DNA of 64,000 bases from Paraphysomonas bandaiensis (lineage: Eukaryota > Chrysophyceae), in assembly GCA_965644295.1 (NCBI GenBank), contig CBFFRP010000046.1:62001-126000 (forward strand), written 5' to 3'. Numbering within the stretch: position 1 is the first letter of the stretch; each line of letters opens with the position of its first letter. The position numbers and the translations under genes are program-made. The notes under the pieces are model-generated. The model searched no databases and was not told the origin of the DNA. It saw only the letters and a program-made list of their open reading frames with translations. Below are positions 63,294 to 64,000 of the stretch, piece after piece.

Positions 63294-63791
63294 TTATGGG
63301 GCCGCCACCTCGTAGTCCTTGCTCCCTCCCTCCTGTCCGGTGTCTACCCCCTTCCTCCTTGATCTTCCCCTCTCTGTGACATCTCCTGTACCAAAACACC
63401 CAGCATTCTGTGGCATACTTTGGCGCAGATCCTGCTTTCAACACTGCAAGGCAGCTCTTGAGAGTCTCTATCCGTGGATTCCCTCTCATCTCTATCACCG
63501 GCTGGTCTCTTGCCTTCCCCTTGCCGCACCCACACCCACGGTGGTATATCTGACGCCCTTTCCTTTGTCTCCTTCTGCTCTAATTCCCCTAGCCGCATCT
63601 TATCACTGAATAGCTTCCTGGTGGCCTACATATCTCCAGCCCCACCCCCTTCTCTCCTTACGGGCCTTCTCATCAATGGATTTCCATACATTTCTCCCGC
63701 TTGGATCGTTACCATGAAATTTTGCTCCCCCTGCTTCCCACTGACTGATCAGGTTCATTGGTTCGCTGAGGGAGCCCACGTTGTCCACCAC
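63294..63791 (-). other. Uncertain GC-rich stretch with broken minus-strand frames
   Basis: Overlapping minus-strand frames at 63498-63238, 63598-63344 and 63791-63603 (SQWEAGGAKFHGNDPSGRNV; EKARKERRGWGWRYVGHQEA) look like pieces of one Arg/Gly-rich protein interrupted by frameshifts or missed introns. They have the same composition as 62550-63293 and may belong to it. No family recognised. Confidence 0.3.
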
Positions 63792-63793
63792 AA

Positions 63794-63809
63794 TAACCCT
63801 AACCCTAAC
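63794..63809 (-). repeat. Interstitial telomere-like tract (CCCTAA)2
   Basis: TAACCCTAACCCTAAC at the right border of the GC-rich stretch; AT-rich sequence resumes after it. Confidence 0.85.
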
Positions 63810-64000
63810 AGTTATAGCTATATAGTATGTTTGACTACGTATTTGGTCTTAACCACAGTCAGTAACCACACTTATAAGAAGTAATATATTTACGTCCAAA
63901 TCAATTAAATTTATTGTATTACTCTACTAAATAGTACTATCAGAGAGTGTGCTTGCATACACATACAAATCGTTTGCTAGAGTTTGACAATAACCAAAGT

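Noticed and set aside
1-64000. tRNA, rRNA, snRNA genes and riboswitches
   Set aside because: None recognised on either strand by eye; short ones could be missed.

Overview
The window is nuclear DNA of a flagellated eukaryotic microbe. Nearly every gene is split by short GT-AG introns, mostly about 43-60 nt, and many genes can be rebuilt exon by exon with matching phase. An axonemal outer-arm dynein heavy chain and the dynein assembly factor DNAAF3 show that the organism builds motile flagella. There is an IP3-receptor-type calcium channel, a calcium-dependent protein kinase with EF-hands, and scattered TTAGGG-type tracts. I cannot name the lineage. A stramenopile, a chytrid-like fungus, an apusomonad-like flagellate or another early opisthokont relative all remain possible.

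Layout, left to right: dynein heavy chain tail (-), a coiled-coil/Ser-Pro-rich gene vaguely like centrosomal kizuna (+), an exact ~2.17 kb tandem duplication, DNAAF3 (-), 6-phosphogluconolactonase (+), a repeat block with a Copia RNase H remnant, a CDPK-like kinase (-), RAD50 (+), a repeat block with a truncated Ty1/Copia element, a SERBP1/HABP4-type RNA-binding protein (-), geranylgeranyltransferase I beta (+), a repeat block, an IP3 receptor-like channel (-), a DGAT2-family acyltransferase (+), a repeat block, SGTA co-chaperone (-), glycyl-tRNA synthetase (+), a METTL18-like histidine methyltransferase (-), an FHA-like plus PARP-type zinc-finger protein (+), a dead transposase (-), D-cysteine desulfhydrase (+), an apparently intact two-exon DDE transposase (+), and a GC-rich stretch of uncertain coding status.

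Two features stand out. First, the IP3-receptor-like channel carries a complete voltage-sensor-like S1-S4 module, with six arginines spaced every third residue in S4. It lies in the middle of the cytoplasmic solenoid, more than 1100 residues before the usual C-terminal pore, and has no pore of its own. This is the best candidate for an undescribed system: a calcium-release channel with a built-in voltage sensor. Second, the first fourteen host genes form seven head-to-head pairs with 378-643 bp between start codons, and every transposon or repeat block lies in a tail-to-tail gap. The head-to-head gaps share CTGCTG/CAGCAG-centred words, which suggests a common bidirectional promoter element.

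Methods and limits: exon boundaries were worked out by hand from splice consensus, reading frame and remembered family motifs. Family names rest on motif recognition, not on a search.
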